Shown here in pieces: positions 41,052-51,164 of a DNA stretch of 64,000 nt. Source of the stretch: Lactococcus protaetiae (lineage in GTDB: Bacteria; Bacillota; Bacilli; Lactobacillales; Streptococcaceae); assembly GCF_006965445.1 (NCBI RefSeq), contig NZ_CP041356.1, forward strand, positions 186,001 to 250,000, read 5' to 3'. A program made the position numbers and the translations under genes. Under the pieces are notes generated by a model. It did not search any database, was not told the DNA's origin, and worked only from the letters and a program-made list of their open reading frames with translations. Each line of letters starts with the position of its first letter. Positions within the stretch are counted from its first letter, which is position 1.

Positions 41052-41212
41052 GTCTACTTCCTTTCTTACGCCCAAAGGGCACCCTGAAAATACTTTTTCA
41101 GGGGACTATTCTGTTAATAATAACAGTAAAATATGATTCTGTCAATGAAAACTTTCGACAAAATCATATTACTATGATGCTTTATGACAAATGTATAAAA
41201 CTTCGTTTTATT

Positions 41213-41581
41213 TTAAAGTACTTCTGGAGCAAGTGACACAATTTTCATGTATCCGCCTTCGCGGAGTTCACGTGCAACTGGACCAAAGATACGAGTTCCG
41301 CGAGGAGTTTTATCATCACGGATGAGCACTGCTGCATTTTCATCAAATTTGATGTATGAACCGTCAGGACGTTTTGCACCAGATTTAGTACGAACGATGA
41401 CTGCTTTTACAACATCACCTTTTTTAACTGCTCCACCAGGGGCAGCTGATTTAACTGTAGCTACAATGATATCACCGATGCCAGCGAACTTACGTGATGA
41501 ACCACCGAGAACACGGATAGTCAAAAGTTCTTTAGCACCTGAGTTATCTGCAACTTTCAAACGAGATTCTGTTTGAATCAT
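41213..41581 (-). CDS. rplN: 50S ribosomal protein L14
   Basis: 122 residues, [27 protein letters not shown], ending [14 protein letters not shown]. Full length. A 160-base gap separates it from rplX. Confidence 0.98.
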   Translation of the reverse strand: MIQTESRLKVADNSGAKELLTIRVLGGSSRKFAGIGDIIVATVKSAAPGGAVKKGDVVKAVIVRTKSGAKRPDGSYIKFDENAAVLIRDDKTPRGTRIFGPVARELREGGYMKIVSLAPEVL

Positions 41582-41603
41582 GCTATATTCCTCCTAGTTT
41601 TGC

Positions 41604-41864
41604 TTAGATAATAACTGCTTCTTCAACGATTTCTACAAGACGGAAATGTTTGTCTTTAGACAAAGGACGAGTTTCCATGATACGAACGATGTCGCCAGTC
41701 TTTGCAGAGTTGTTTTCGTCGTGAGCTTTATATTTTTTAGAGTAATTGATACGTTTACCATAGACAGGGTGGTTACGCTTAGTTTCTACGACAACTGTGA
41801 TAGTTTTATCCATTTTGTCTGAAACCACGCGGCCTTGATAAACTTTACGTTGATTGCGTTCCAT
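41604..41864 (-). CDS. rpsQ: 30S ribosomal protein S17
   Basis: 86 residues, OB fold, with [21 protein letters not shown] and the KYKAHDE segment. Complete. Confidence 0.97.
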   Translation of the reverse strand: MERNQRKVYQGRVVSDKMDKTITVVVETKRNHPVYGKRINYSKKYKAHDENNSAKTGDIVRIMETRPLSKDKHFRLVEIVEEAVII

Positions 41865-41883
41865 TTATATTTCTCCTGACCTA

Positions 41884-42093
41884 TTATTTGTTCAATTCAG
41901 CTTGCACAGTTTTTACACGTGCAATTGTTTTCTTGACTTCATCAAGTTTCGCTGTGTTTTCGAGACGACCAGCTGCTGCTTGGAAACGAAGATCAAACAA
42001 TTCTTTTTTCAATTCTGCTTCGCGAGTAGCCAATTCTTCAACTGACAAAGCGCGCAAGTCTTTAAGAAGTGATTTAGTTTCGCTTAATTTCAT
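41884..42093 (-). CDS. rpmC: 50S ribosomal protein L29
   Basis: 69 residues, helical hairpin with [24 protein letters not shown]. The start shares its first base with the end of rplP. Confidence 0.97.
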   Translation of the reverse strand: MKLSETKSLLKDLRALSVEELATREAELKKELFDLRFQAAAGRLENTAKLDEVKKTIARVKTVQAELNK

Positions 42094-42506
42094 TACGCTT
42101 CACCTCGTTTCACAAATTTAGTTTTAACAGGAAGTTTATGTGAAGCAAGACGTAACGCTTCACGAGCGACTTCTTCACTTACGCCACCCAATTCAAACAT
42201 GACAACGCCACGTTTAACTGGAGCAACCCAACCTTCAGGAGCACCTTTCCCTGAACCCATACGAACACCAATAGCTTTGGCAGTGTATGATTTGTGAGGG
42301 AAGATTTTAATCCAAACTTGACCGTTACGTTTCATGTAACGAGTCATAGCAATACGAGCTGCTTCAATTTGACGGTTTGTAATCCAGTGTGAAGTAGTCG
42401 CTTGAAGACCAAATTCACCGAATGATACAGTATCGCCACCTTTAGCATAACCACGCATTTTACCGCGGAATTCACGACGGTGTTTTACACGTTTTGGTAC
42501 TAACAT
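42093..42506 (-). CDS. rplP: 50S ribosomal protein L16
   Basis: 137 residues, [24 protein letters not shown], with [15 protein letters not shown]. Near the A site and peptidyl transferase centre. It begins three bases after rpsC ends. Confidence 0.98.
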   Translation of the reverse strand: MLVPKRVKHRREFRGKMRGYAKGGDTVSFGEFGLQATTSHWITNRQIEAARIAMTRYMKRNGQVWIKIFPHKSYTAKAIGVRMGSGKGAPEGWVAPVKRGVVMFELGGVSEEVAREALRLASHKLPVKTKFVKRGEA

Positions 42507-42509
42507 GGA

Positions 42510-43163
42510 TTATTTTTCTCCTTTCACAGATTTTTTAGTAGGGAGAACTTCACCACGGTAAATCCAAACTTTAACACCAAGTTTACCATAAGTTGTGTCT
42601 GCTTCTTCCCAAGCGTAGTCGATATCCGCACGGAGTGTGTGGAGTGGAACTGTACCTTCTGAATATCCTTCAGCACGGGCGATGTCAGCACCATTTAGAC
42701 GACCAGAAACTTGAGTTTTAATCCCTTTTGCACCAGCGCGCATTGCACGTTGGATAGCTTGTTTTTGAGCACGACGGAAAGCGATACGCGCTTCAAGTTG
42801 TTTAGCAATTCCTTCACCAACAAGATGAGCGTCCAAATCAGGTTTTTTGATTTCAACAATGTTGATGTGAACTTGTTTACCAGTCAAAGCATTAAGTTCT
42901 GCACGAAGTGCATCAACGTTGCTTCCTGATTTACCGATAACCATACCCGGTTTAGCAGTATGCAAAGTTACGATAACTTTGTTAATTGCACGTTCAGTTT
43001 CAATCAATGATACTGAAGCATCTGCAAGTTTAGTTTGGATAAGTTGACGAATTGCCAAGTCTTCGTGAAGGTAATCCGCATATTCTTTTTCAGCATACCA
43101 TTTGGCATCCCAATCGCGAATAACGCCAACACGCATACCAATTGGATGTACTTTTTGACCCAC
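42510..43163 (-). CDS. rpsC: 30S ribosomal protein S3
   Basis: 217 residues, [24 protein letters not shown], with the KH domain [14 protein letters not shown] and C-terminal S3 domain. Complete. Confidence 0.98.
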   Translation of the reverse strand: MGQKVHPIGMRVGVIRDWDAKWYAEKEYADYLHEDLAIRQLIQTKLADASVSLIETERAINKVIVTLHTAKPGMVIGKSGSNVDALRAELNALTGKQVHINIVEIKKPDLDAHLVGEGIAKQLEARIAFRRAQKQAIQRAMRAGAKGIKTQVSGRLNGADIARAEGYSEGTVPLHTLRADIDYAWEEADTTYGKLGVKVWIYRGEVLPTKKSVKGEK

Positions 43164-43175
43164 GTTTTTACCTCC

Positions 43176-43523
43176 TTATTCTTTCTCAGCTACAACTACG
43201 GTGATGTGAGCTGTACGTTTGTTAATTGGTGAAGCTGAACCTTTTGCACGTGGACGGAAACGTTTCATCGTTGGTCCTTCGTTAACAAAAGTTTCACTAA
43301 CTACCAAGTTAGCTTTTTCAAGACCAAAGTTGTTTTCTGCATTAGCGATAGCTGAGTTCAAAACTTTCTCAACTTCTACAGCAGCTTTAGTCGGTGTAAA
43401 TTTTAAGATTGCAATTGCATCTGCAACACGTTTCCCGCGGATAAGATCGATAACAAGACGAGTCTTACGAGGTGAAACGCGAACTGTTTTTGCAGTTGCT
43501 TTAGCTGAAGTAATTTCTGCCAT
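43176..43523 (-). CDS. rplV: 50S ribosomal protein L22
   Basis: 115 residues, [23 protein letters not shown] and the beta-hairpin extension ([22 protein letters not shown]) that lines the exit tunnel. Confidence 0.98.
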   Translation of the reverse strand: MAEITSAKATAKTVRVSPRKTRLVIDLIRGKRVADAIAILKFTPTKAAVEVEKVLNSAIANAENNFGLEKANLVVSETFVNEGPTMKRFRPRAKGSASPINKRTAHITVVVAEKE

Positions 43524-43538
43524 TTTTTTCTCCTCCTA

Positions 43539-43817
43539 TTAGCGACGTGTTTTCTTGTCGTCAGCAGCATGACCACGGTAAGTACGAGTTGGTGCGAATT
43601 CACCAAGTTTGTGTCCAACCATATCTTCTTGAACGTAAACTGGCACATGTTTGCGACCATCATAAACAGCGATAGTGAGTCCTACAAAGTTAGGAAAGAT
43701 TGTAGAACGACGTGACCAAGTTTTAATCACAGATTTTCTTTCGGCGTTAACTTGAGCTTCAACTTTTTTCATCAAATGCTCATCGACGAAAGGTCCTTTT
43801 TTAAGACTACGACCCAT
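43539..43817 (-). CDS. rpsS: 30S ribosomal protein S19
   Basis: 92 residues from ATG 43817 ([18 protein letters not shown]), the universal start. The longer open frame to 43907 is a read-through of structured intergenic DNA. Ends [11 protein letters not shown]. Confidence 0.97.
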   Translation of the reverse strand: MGRSLKKGPFVDEHLMKKVEAQVNAERKSVIKTWSRRSTIFPNFVGLTIAVYDGRKHVPVYVQEDMVGHKLGEFAPTRTYRGHAADDKKTRR

Positions 43818-43849
43818 TGTATGAGTTTCTCCTTTAAATTTTTTACCAC

Positions 43850-43960
43850 GCTGGTTACCAGGACCAGGTTGGCGGATAGATTTATAGATGCACTTTCGAC
43901 ATCTCATTAAATTTGATAAACTTTATCAAATTTAACAAGACGCCGAGAGGCTTCTTGTGA
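43850..43960 (-). promoter_or_regulatory. Structured intergenic RNA between rplB and rpsS
   Basis: Two hairpins are visible. One is a perfect 14-bp inverted repeat, TTAAATTTGATAAA (43907-43920) with TTTATCAAATTTAA (43922-43935). The other is CAAGACGCCGAGAGGCTTCTTG (43936-43957), in which CAAGA/TCTTG and CC/GG pair. Sequence to about 43850 can also fold. It may be an r-protein control element or a processing site. Confidence 0.5.
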
Positions 43961-43971
43961 AAATAAACGAA

Positions 43972-44808
43972 TTATTTTCCGTCGTTGATACGACGAACAA
44001 TAAGTTTGTTTGATTTTGCTTTTTTGTTGCGAGTCTTGAGTCCAAGAGCTGGTTTGCCCCATGGAGTCATTGGTGACTTACGACCAACTGGTTGACGACC
44101 TTCACCACCACCATGTGGGTGATCGTTAGGGTTCATTACAGAACCACGAACAGTTGGGCGAATCCCCATATGACGTGTACGTCCTGCTTTACCAAGGTTA
44201 ATCAAGTTTTGTTGTTCATTACCAACAACACCAACAGTAGCACGGCAAGTTGAAAGAATCATACGAACTTCGCCTGATTGGAGACGAACGAGTGTATATT
44301 TACCTTCAGTACCAAGTACTTGAGCTGATGCACCTGCTGAACGAACCAATTGTCCACCTTTACCAGGTTTCAACTCAATATTGTGAATCAATGTACCAAC
44401 TGGAATGTTAGCAAGTGGTAACGCATTACCAACTTTAATATCGGCATCTGGACCAGATACAACTGTCATACCTACTTCAAGACCTTTAGGGGCCAAGATG
44501 TATGATTTAATACCATTGGCATAAACAACCAATGCAATATTTGCTGTACGGTTTGGATCGTATTCAATTGTAGCAACTTTAGCAACAACATTGTCAGTAT
44601 TACGTTTGAAGTCGATTAAACGATATTTACGTTTGTGACCACCACCGTGATGACGAACTGTAATGCGACCAAGGTTGTTACGACCAGCGGTCTTGTTCAT
44701 GCTTACAAGCAAGCTCTTTTCAGGAGTACTTGTAGTGATTTCAGCAAAGTCGCTACCAGTCATATTACGACGACCGTTTGTGGTAGGTTTGTAAACTTTA
44801 ATTCCCAC
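43972..44808 (-). CDS. rplB: 50S ribosomal protein L2
   Basis: 278 residues, [21 protein letters not shown], with the conserved [15 protein letters not shown] near the peptidyl transferase centre. Complete. Confidence 0.98.
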   Translation of the reverse strand: MGIKVYKPTTNGRRNMTGSDFAEITTSTPEKSLLVSMNKTAGRNNLGRITVRHHGGGHKRKYRLIDFKRNTDNVVAKVATIEYDPNRTANIALVVYANGIKSYILAPKGLEVGMTVVSGPDADIKVGNALPLANIPVGTLIHNIELKPGKGGQLVRSAGASAQVLGTEGKYTLVRLQSGEVRMILSTCRATVGVVGNEQQNLINLGKAGRTRHMGIRPTVRGSVMNPNDHPHGGGEGRQPVGRKSPMTPWGKPALGLKTRNKKAKSNKLIVRRINDGK

Positions 44809-44823
44809 GATTTTCCTCCTTTA

Positions 44824-45117
44824 TTATTCTGCGTCTTCGCCAAAGATTTCAATTGCTTTAGAATCTTCAGTCAAAGTAACGATAGCTTTTTTGTAGCCTG
44901 ATTTCTTACCAGTGTATTTACCTACGCGTTTAGCTTTAGGTTTTACACTGATTGTGTTAACTGATGCAACTTTCACATCAAAGACAGCTTCAACAGCTTG
45001 TTTGATGAGCAATTTGTGAGCACGTGAATCAACTTCGAAAGTATATTTCTTTTGATCCATTGCTTGCATAGAAGCTTCAGTGATGATAGGTTTACGGATG
45101 ATATCATAAAGTGACAT
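44824..45117 (-). CDS. rplW: 50S ribosomal protein L23
   Basis: 97 residues, [17 protein letters not shown], with [21 protein letters not shown]. Forms the docking site for SRP and trigger factor. The start overlaps the rplD stop by one base. Confidence 0.97.
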   Translation of the reverse strand: MSLYDIIRKPIITEASMQAMDQKKYTFEVDSRAHKLLIKQAVEAVFDVKVASVNTISVKPKAKRVGKYTGKKSGYKKAIVTLTEDSKAIEIFGEDAE

Positions 45118-45743
45118 TATGCAAGAACCTCCTCAATTTGTGACAGAGCTGATTGAACGACGATAAGTTTATCAGCTGAAACGATGTCAAGTACAGATGC
45201 TGTGTTAGCAGTTGATACTTTCACGTTTTCGAGGTTACGAGCAGAAAGTGCTGCAAATTCGTTACCTTCGTTTGGAAGAACCACAAGAACTTTACGTTCG
45301 ATTGAAAGTGCAGAGAGAACTTTAGCAAATTCTGAAGTTTTTGGTGCTGCAAATTCAAGTGAGTCAAGAGCGATTAATTTGTTTTCAGCAACTTTAGCTG
45401 AATAAACTGATTTAAGTGCCAATTGACGAACTTTTTGTGGAAGTTTGTAAGCGTAGCTACGTGGATTTGGACCGAAGACAGTACCACCACCACGCCATTG
45501 TGGAGAGCGGTTTGAACCTTGACGGGCACGACCTGTACCTTTTTGACGCCATGGTTTTTTACCACCGCCAGATACGAGCGAACGATTTTTGTGTGCGTGT
45601 GTACCTTGACGAAGGCTAGCGCGTTGTGAAATTACAACGTCGAATACGACTGATTCGTTTGGTTCGATACCAAAAACTGCGTCGTTAAGTGTAACTTCAC
45701 CAGCTTGTGAACCATCTTGTTTAAATAATGATACTTTTGCCAT
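45117..45743 (-). CDS. rplD: 50S ribosomal protein L4
   Basis: 208 residues with the tunnel loop [21 protein letters not shown] and [20 protein letters not shown]4 is the usual autoregulator of S10-type operons in some bacteria. Confidence 0.98.
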   Translation of the reverse strand: MAKVSLFKQDGSQAGEVTLNDAVFGIEPNESVVFDVVISQRASLRQGTHAHKNRSLVSGGGKKPWRQKGTGRARQGSNRSPQWRGGGTVFGPNPRSYAYKLPQKVRQLALKSVYSAKVAENKLIALDSLEFAAPKTSEFAKVLSALSIERKVLVVLPNEGNEFAALSARNLENVKVSTANTASVLDIVSADKLIVVQSALSQIEEVLA

Positions 45744-45768
45744 TATAGATTTCTATCTCCTTTCCTTC

Positions 45769-46392
45769 TTATTTAGCTTTGATTGCTGATTTAACAACGA
45801 TCAATGATTTCTTAGCTCCAGGAACATTACCTTTGATAAGAATAACGTTCTTTTCTGGAAGAACTTGTGCAACAACAAGGTTTTGTACAGTAACGCGTTT
45901 GTTACCCATACGTCCTGCAAGGCGTTTACCTTTAGGAACTTTGTTGGCTGCAACTGGTCCCATTGAACCTGGACGACGGTGATAACGAGAACCGTGAGCC
46001 ATAGGTCCACGAGATTGTCCCCAGCGTTTGATTGGGCCTTGGAAACCTTTACCTTTAGAAGTTCCGGTAACATCAACGACATCTCCAGCTGCGAATGTAT
46101 CAACAGTGATTTCTGCTCCTACTTCAGCGCCTTCGAGTCCTTTGAATTCACGAACGAAGCGCTTAGGAGTCGTATTAGCTTTAGCAGCATGACCTTTGGC
46201 AGGTTTGTTAGTCAAAACTTCACGAAGTGTATCGAAACCAACTTGAGTTGCTTCATAACCGTCTGTTTCAACAGTTTTAACTTGAAGAACTGTGTTAGGA
46301 GTCGCTTCAATCACTGTTACGGGAATTAATTCGCCGTTTTCAGTGAAGATTTGAGTCATTCCCACTTTTTTCCCTAAGATTCCTTTTGACAT
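45769..46392 (-). CDS. rplC: 50S ribosomal protein L3
   Basis: 207 residues, [26 protein letters not shown], with [23 protein letters not shown]. Complete. Confidence 0.98.
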   Translation of the reverse strand: MSKGILGKKVGMTQIFTENGELIPVTVIEATPNTVLQVKTVETDGYEATQVGFDTLREVLTNKPAKGHAAKANTTPKRFVREFKGLEGAEVGAEITVDTFAAGDVVDVTGTSKGKGFQGPIKRWGQSRGPMAHGSRYHRRPGSMGPVAANKVPKGKRLAGRMGNKRVTVQNLVVAQVLPEKNVILIKGNVPGAKKSLIVVKSAIKAK

Positions 46393-46410
46393 GAGAATTA
46401 CCTTTCTTAA

Positions 46411-46719
46411 TTAGAGTTTGATTTCGATGTTGACACCACTTGGAAGATCAAGTTTCATCAATGAATCAACTGTTTTTTGAGTTGGTTCGATGATGTCAAT
46501 CAAACGTTTGTGTGTGCGCATTTCGAATTGTTCGCGTGAATCTTTATATTTGTGAGTCGCGCGGATAACAGTGTAGACGCTACGATCAGTTGGAAGTGGA
46601 ATTGGACCACTTACTTCTGCATTTGTACGTTTAGCAGTTTCTACAATCTTTTCAGCAGCTGCATCAAGGATACGATGTTCGTATGCTTTCAAGCGGATAC
46701 GGATTTTTTTAGTTGCCAT
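46411..46719 (-). CDS. rpsJ: 30S ribosomal protein S10
   Basis: 102 residues, [28 protein letters not shown], with [14 protein letters not shown]. First gene of the S10 operon; also NusE of antitermination complexes. AAGGAGAAA precedes the ATG. Confidence 0.98.
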
Positions 46720-46734
46720 TTTTTCTCCTTCGTC

Positions 46735-46846
46735 TATTTTTATAATAGGCTAGCTCCACGGGAAAACCGACACGTTAGGTATGGCAATACCTTCGGGTGT
46801 GTCGCAACCTCTCGTTTCATCGCTACATACTGTTTTTTAACAGCAC
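46735..46846 (-). promoter_or_regulatory. S10 operon 5' leader with hairpin
   Basis: A leader of about 120 bases. GACAC (minus strand, from 46803) pairs with GTGTC after an ACCCGAAGG-type loop that itself contains GGTATTGCCATACC. This nested stem is like r-protein leader structures in front of rpsJ in other lactic acid bacteria and is a candidate autoregulatory target. Confidence 0.5.
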
Positions 46847-46852
46847 CTATCC

Positions 46853-46881
46853 ATTCTAACAGATTGACAGAGCACTGTCAA
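46853..46881 (-). promoter_or_regulatory. S10 operon promoter
   Basis: On the minus strand, consensus TTGACA (46881-46876), a 17-base spacer and TAGAAT (46858-46853), as expected for a very strong ribosomal promoter. Confidence 0.8.
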
Positions 46882-46979
46882 GGTTTTTTCTTCTATTTTT
46901 TAAAATTATTGTAAGATGTATTTTCTTCTGAGTTTTTCTAGTAACTTTCGAATTTGATTAATTTTATTTTCTATTTTTC

Positions 46980-47048
46980 ATGCAATCGCTTGCATTATTT
47001 TTTTCGAAGTTTTATAATAAATTTATCAATTATATGAAAACGTTTTAA
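46980..47048 (+). promoter_or_regulatory. malQ promoter with overlapping cre (CcpA) sites
   Basis: TTGCAT (46990-46995), 17 bases, TATAAT (47013-47018). ATGCAATCGCTTGCA (46980-46994) fits the cre consensus WTGNAANCGNWNNCW fully and overlaps the -35. ATGAAAACGTTTTAA (47034-47048), just after the start point, is a near match. CcpA, or a LacI-type MalR, should repress here. Confidence 0.75.
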
Positions 47049-47080
47049 TAGTGTAATTTAAAGATGTTTGGGGAACTTTA

Positions 47081-49104
47081 ATGAAAAATAACTTTGTGAT
47101 TCAACCTTATGGCAAAAAACCTTACCATACTGGAGTGGCTGTACCTGTTTTTTCACTTAGAACTCATCAAGATTTTGGGGTAGGACAATTCTCAGATCTG
47201 AAGCTACTAGCTGAGTTTATGAAACATTCAGGGATGGATATTATCCAGCTTCTTCCTATTAATGATACGACCATTTTTATGAACTGGAAAGATTCTTCGC
47301 CTTATCGTGCTGTTTCAGTCTTTGCTTTGCATCCAATTTACTTGGATTTAACACCATTTTTAGCGGAATTCACACCAGCTGATAAGCAGCTTTATTTGCA
47401 AACGCAAAAAGAGCTGAATGCGCTGAATCAAGTAGACTATGAAAAAACTCTGACTTTAAAATGGAAATATGCTGAGTTACTCTACCAAAAGATTGGAATA
47501 AAAACTTTAGCAAATCAGGATTTTATCACTTTCCACCAAGAACATAGTGGCTGGTTGGATTCCTATGCTGCTTTTTGTACTTTGCGCGATGTGTTTCACT
47601 CATCCGACAGCTCAAAATGGGATAAAAAGTATCATTCTTTTTCTGATACTCTCTTTGCTGAACTTCTCTCTGATTCAAAACTAATTCAGAAAATTAACCT
47701 CCACCTATTTGTGCAGTATTTACTTCATCTACAATTGAAAGAAGCTGTTGAATATTGTCATGAGCTGGGTATTGCTGTCAAGGGGATATTTCAGTGGGGG
47801 TAGATCGTAAATCTGCTGATGCTTGGGCAAATCCAGATTTATTCAATCTTGATATGCAAGCAGGAGCACCACCAGACGTTTTCTCAAAAACAGGACAAAA
47901 TTGGGAATTTCCAACTTATAATTGGGAACAAATGGCTAATGATGACTATGCTTGGTGGAAACTTCGCATGAAAAATATGGCAGAATATTTCGATGCTTAT
48001 CGTCTTGACCATATTCTCGGTTTCTTTAGAATTTGGGAAATTCCTACTGATGCCGTCCGAGGTTTGCTTGGACATTTTGCTCCCGCGTTAGCCTTACCTG
48101 ACTGGGAAATTGAGAACTATGGCATTCCTTTTAGAAGCTGGGGAATTGAACGTTTTACGGAGCCTTTTATCAAAGATTGGGTAATTGATGAAATTTTTGG
48201 GCGAGACAATCGAGACGAAATTATCTTCCATTTTCTAGACTATATCGGAAATGGAAATTATCGTTTAAAGGAGTTTGTAAATACTCAACGCAAGGTCGCA
48301 GAGCTATCCAACGTTCCAGAATGGCAGATTGAGGGGTTGTTTGTCCTTCACGAAAATGTGTGCTTTGTACGAGACCACCAAAATCCTAATCTATACCATC
48401 CTCGGATTAAGATGATGGAAACTTCTTCTTTCAGAGAATTTGGGCAAGAGTTCAAAAAGAACTTGGAAAGGCTATATAATGATTACTTCTATGGAAGAAA
48501 TTATGCTTTTTGGGAAGAACAAGTTTACAAGAAGCTTCCTGCCATAAAGAATGCCACAGATATGCTTGCTTGCGGCGAAGACTTGGGCATGGTACCTGAC
48601 AATGTACCCGATGTGATGTGGAACCTAAAAATTCTTCGCCTTATTATAGAGAGGATGCCTGCTACTGACTACTTCATCAGTGATTTGGTTTATACTCCTT
48701 ATCTCTCTGTCGTGACTACTTCTTCACATGATACAACTCCTCTACGCTTGTGGTGGGAGGAAAACCGTGACTTTACTCAACGTTATTATAATGAGATTAT
48801 GCACTGGTCTGGCGCTGCTCCCGAACAAGCCAGCCCTGAGATTATACAGGAAATCGTTAGACGTCACCTCAACACGGAGGCTATGCTTGCGATTTTACCT
48901 ATTCAAGATTGGATTGATATGACCTTAGATTTGAGAGTAGAACATCCTGAAGATGAACGAATTAATAATCCTGCATACACCTATCATTATTGGCGATACC
49001 GTCTTCACTTGAATTTGGAAGATTTGCGTGATAATAGTGATTTAACTGATTTCTACAAGCAATTCATTGGACAAACTCGACGTTCTTTACAGGGCGAAGA
49101 GTGA
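47081..49104 (+). CDS. malQ: 4-alpha-glucanotransferase (amylomaltase) (frame interrupted at 47782-47785)
   Basis: GH77 enzyme that moves maltosyl/glucan units between alpha-1,4-glucans in maltose use. As written it stops at VKGIFQWG. One G added to the GGGG at 47782-47785 gives AVKGDISVGVDRKSADAW, the family's conserved GDIPIGV region, and one frame of about 674 residues. Later motifs include YRLDHILGFFRIWEIP (nucleophile Asp), ACGEDLGMVP (acid/base Glu) and TTSSHDTTPLRLWW. It is preceded by a cre-controlled promoter and ends in its own terminator. Confidence 0.93.
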
Positions 49105-49105
49105 A

Positions 49106-49141
49106 AATCGGTCTGTCAGTACTGACAGACTTTTCTTTTTT
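49106..49141 (+). terminator. malQ terminator
   Basis: GTCTGTCAGT (49111-49120) with ACTGACAGAC (49121-49130), a perfect palindrome followed by TTTTCTTTTT. Confidence 0.85.
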
Positions 49142-49267
49142 ATTGATAAAATCTTTTAAGTTTCTGTCAATATTTTCGTAGTCTTTTTAAGTGATTTTGT
49201 CAAACTTATACGTTGGAGAACATTTAAATTTTTGATATAATTTAATCAAAATGTCATCGGAGGAATT

Positions 49268-49632
49268 ATGTTAAAGGAATTTAAAAACTTCATTTTACGT
49301 GGAAACGTGCTAGACTTAGCTGTCGGGTTATCATAGGTGCTGCTTTTACTGCTCTTGTAAAATCCCTAGTTGATAATTTAATCAACCCATTGATTGGTCT
49401 GTTTGTGCAAAGTACTGCGCTCGCTCATTTAGAATTTACAGTGGGTAAGGCGAAATTTACTTATGGTGCTTTCCTGAATGATGCAATCAACTTTGTAATT
49501 ACCGCTTTTGTTATTTTTATTTTGATTAAATTAATTAATCGTCTATTTCCTAAGAAAGAGACAACTGAGGAAGAAAAAATCAATGAAGAATTGGACACTT
49601 TGCGCGAAATTCGTGATTTATTGAAAAAATGA
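49268..49632 (+). CDS. mscL: Large-conductance mechanosensitive channel MscL (frame interrupted at 49325-49327)
   Basis: ATG at 49268 behind GGAGGAATT. It reads [19 protein letters not shown], then breaks. One G added to the GGG at 49325-49327 gives [24 protein letters not shown], the signature pore helix of MscL, and continues to 49632. About 121 residues result, with a second membrane helix ([18 protein letters not shown]) and a charged C-terminal helix. It is an osmotic safety valve in the cell membrane. Confidence 0.93.
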
Positions 49633-49637
49633 GATAA

Positions 49638-49868
49638 AAAAAGCTGTCAGTATACTGACAGCTTTTTCAGCTCTGCTGATAAAGCCTTTATCCGCCGATT
49701 CAACGCTCACGTTAATCGCATTGAACTGACAGCTTTTTCAGCTCTGCTGATAAAACTTTTATCCGCCGATTCAACGCTCACGTTAATCGCATTGAACTGA
49801 CAGCTTTTTCAGCTCTGCTGATAAAACTTTTATCCGCCGATTCAACGCTCACGTTAATCGCATTGAAC
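49638..49868. repeat. mscL terminator plus three tandem 71-bp structured repeats
   Basis: AAAAAGCTGTCAG (49638-49650) and CTGACAGCTTTTT (49655-49667) form the terminator. Three near-identical 71-base units follow at 49655-49725, 49726-49796 and 49797-49867, then a final CTGACAGCTTTT that faces the MATE gene. Each unit has CAGC-TCT-GCTG, the core TTATCCGCCGATTCAA and a GCATTGAA end. Confidence 0.9.
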
Positions 49869-49877
49869 TGACAGCTT

Positions 49878-51164
49878 TTAACTTACTGTTTTTATGAGTT
49901 TATCAAATTTTATTTTCAAAAAAATGAAGCGAAAAAGATTATCCAACACTACTCCTAACCAGACGCCTTCAAGACCTAGCCGTAATCCGATTCCCAGTAT
50001 TGCTCCTAATATCAGCCTAATGCCAAACATTCCTATCGTAGTGGTATAAAAAGGAAGTTTTGCATTTCCCAATCCTTGAAAAGCTGCGGTGTAAGTTGTC
50101 GTTCCTGTTACAAAAAAAGTAGCCAACAGTGAGAATACAATCACGATATGACTGGCGTTGGCCGCAACTTTATCTGCTGTAAAAAGATGATTCAGGGGTG
50201 CTGAACTCACAAAAATAAGTAGACCTACAATAAGCATCATAATCGTTGCTAACCAGTAGGTTTTCCTGATATATTGTTTTATATTTTCATGATTTTTTTG
50301 CGCAAATTCCTGAGCGACTAAAATAACAGTCACAGTACTCATACCGAATACAGGCATATAATTAAACTGCGTGATACTCTCACCGATTGCATTTCCCGCG
50401 AAAACTCTACTACCAAAGCTGATGATAATCATCATAATGAGTAAATCTCCAATTCTCATGGACAATCTTTCACCCGTAGCCGGAATCGTCAATTTGATCA
50501 GTTGGCGATCTATTTTCGTTTTTAGAAATCGTTTTGTTGGACGATTGTTTTTTAATTTTATATAAAGATAGAAACTTCCTACGGTTCTTGCAATAATTGC
50601 TCCTAAGGCTGTCCCAAGAACGCCTAGATGGAAAACGAAGATGAAAAGTGCAGAAAGAACCAAGTTGAGAATATTTGCCAAAAGGCTCGCCCACATTGGT
50701 GTTTTGGTATCACCACTCGCCCGCATAAAACTTCCAAATGTTGTCATTAATCCAAGCAGAACAATCAGCCCACCAACTAGGCTCAGATAGAGACTCGAAA
50801 GCTGTCCGACATCTCCTCTAGCTCCTAAAAGTGTTGTCAACGGCTGAGCAAAAATAATGGAAAACAAACCTAGGATGCTACTAACAAAGACCGTCAATTT
50901 AATTGCTCCATCAATAAACTGCCCAACTCCTGCACCAGTTTTTTCCGAGCGTTTACGGGCAAATAAACTTGATACGATTGTTCCTAGGGCAATAAAAATC
51001 GCTTGATAGATTGTGATGATATTATTTGCCAATGAAACAGCGGCCACTGCTGATAAGCTGAGATGAGCAACAATCATGGTGTCACTTATCCCCACTAGCA
51101 TTTGTAGAAAATTTTCAATAATTGCAGGAAAAGCAAAGGTCAAAATTTCTTTGTTACTTTTCAT
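49878..51164 (-). CDS. MATE family efflux transporter
   Basis: 428 residues with 12 predicted membrane helices and MATE landmarks (FAFPAIIENFLQMLVGISDTMIVAHLS at the start, and a second similar half near 230). It exports organic cations or drugs in exchange for Na+ or H+. It begins within the stop of thrC (ATGA overlap), an odd partner, so the two are translationally coupled. The substrate is unknown. Confidence 0.92.
   Translation of the reverse strand: MKSNKEILTFAFPAIIENFLQMLVGISDTMIVAHLSLSAVAAVSLANNIITIYQAIFIALGTIVSSLFARKRSEKTGAGVGQFIDGAIKLTVFVSSILGLFSIIFAQPLTTLLGARGDVGQLSSLYLSLVGGLIVLLGLMTTFGSFMRASGDTKTPMWASLLANILNLVLSALFIFVFHLGVLGTALGAIIARTVGSFYLYIKLKNNRPTKRFLKTKIDRQLIKLTIPATGERLSMRIGDLLIMMIIISFGSRVFAGNAIGESITQFNYMPVFGMSTVTVILVAQEFAQKNHENIKQYIRKTYWLATIMMLIVGLLIFVSSAPLNHLFTADKVAANASHIVIVFSLLATFFVTGTTTYTAAFQGLGNAKLPFYTTTIGMFGIRLILGAILGIGLRLGLEGVWLGVVLDNLFRFIFLKIKFDKLIKTVS

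Noticed and set aside
47081-47803. malQ considered as two separate genes or a pseudogene
   Set aside because: One added G rebuilds the conserved GDIPVGV region exactly, and the same kind of break occurs in essential secY.
49655-49867. 71-bp tandem repeats considered as CRISPR
   Set aside because: Units are nearly identical throughout, without variable spacers.
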